In this document: positions 63,940-64,000 of the stretch, piece after piece
Layout: each line of letters begins with the position of its first letter
How positions within the stretch are numbered: the first letter of the stretch is position 1
Source: Sphingobium sufflavum
GTDB lineage: Bacteria; Pseudomonadota; Alphaproteobacteria; Sphingomonadales; Sphingomonadaceae
Direction: 5' to 3'
Assembly: GCF_021403115.1 (NCBI RefSeq)
Contig: NZ_JAJSSH010000002.1
Coordinates: forward strand, 453,637-517,636
Length of the DNA stretch: 64,000 nt
Made by a program: the position numbers and the translations under genes
Notes under the pieces: model-generated
Seen by the model: the letters and a program-made list of their open reading frames with translations, nothing else
What the model was told of the DNA's origin: nothing
The model's database searches: none

Positions 63940-64000
63940 GGAGGGGCAGGGACCAGTCAGGGTGGCGGGAGGAGGGCTGGGACCAGTCAGGGGGTCGGGA
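63940..64000. repeat. Short tandem-like repeat at window end
   Basis: GGGACCAGTCAGGG occurs twice within 40 bases in a G-rich region. It is cut by the window end. Confidence 0.5.

Overview
The window is GC-rich, gene-dense DNA from an alphaproteobacterium, most likely a sphingomonad (Sphingomonadaceae). The inference rests on several things together: a TonB-dependent receptor beside a catabolic operon, an EcfG-like sigma factor with an EcfG-type promoter, an ECF sigma factor paired with a NrsF-type anti-sigma factor, the gene order mreB-mreC-mreD-mrdA-rodA, and flagellar genes. No database search was possible, so names rest on sequence motifs and remembered family features.

Positions 1-17050: the C-terminus of a sensor histidine kinase, a possible 59-residue membrane protein, GTP-type PEP carboxykinase and an EcfG-like sigma factor. 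A long minus-strand operon (12082 down to 4142) follows: Gfo/Idh/MocA dehydrogenase, two TIM-barrel isomerase/epimerases, an MFS permease, a dehydrogenase small subunit, a GMC flavoprotein and a ThuA-like protein, ending at a clear terminator. A TetR regulator and a TonB-dependent receptor lie upstream. Together these look like a system that imports a sugar or glycoside, oxidises it and processes the keto product.

Positions 17051-32725: a two-domain TonB-C protein, a YnfA homologue, a broken cysteine desulfurase, and a metal-stress-like module. That module holds a Met-rich protein, a DUF1223 protein, an ECF sigma factor and its NrsF-like anti-sigma factor. Its two divergent transcription units share a GTAAC-N16-CG[A/T]A promoter pattern. 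Then come five adjacent ion or solute transport genes (nhaA, clcA-like, an APC-like permease, a frameshifted SLC13-type permease, DUF389). The region ends in a decayed conjugative element: a trbI tail, DUF2274, an excisionase-like gene, and an integrase broken by one amber codon.

Positions 32726-44599: an 11.9-kb island in the 3' end of tRNA-Lys(CTT), bounded by exact 52-bp direct repeats. It has an integrase, a small HTH gene, a primase-polymerase/helicase, a large inverted-repeat region that may be an origin, small and large terminase subunits, and small unknown genes. A restriction-modification module follows: a SacI-family endonuclease, a C5 cytosine methyltransferase and an HTH/GIY-YIG nuclease. 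There are no capsid, portal or tail genes, so it resembles a phage satellite. This is the best candidate for an undescribed system here.

Positions 44550-64000: conserved chromosome with tRNA-Lys, the rod-shape operon, mutL, two secreted hypothetical proteins, ychF, an MlaA-like protein, pth, rplY, small genes, then fliA, flhA and a lytic transglycosylase of a flagellar locus. Two intergenic gaps hold long palindromic repeats of one family.
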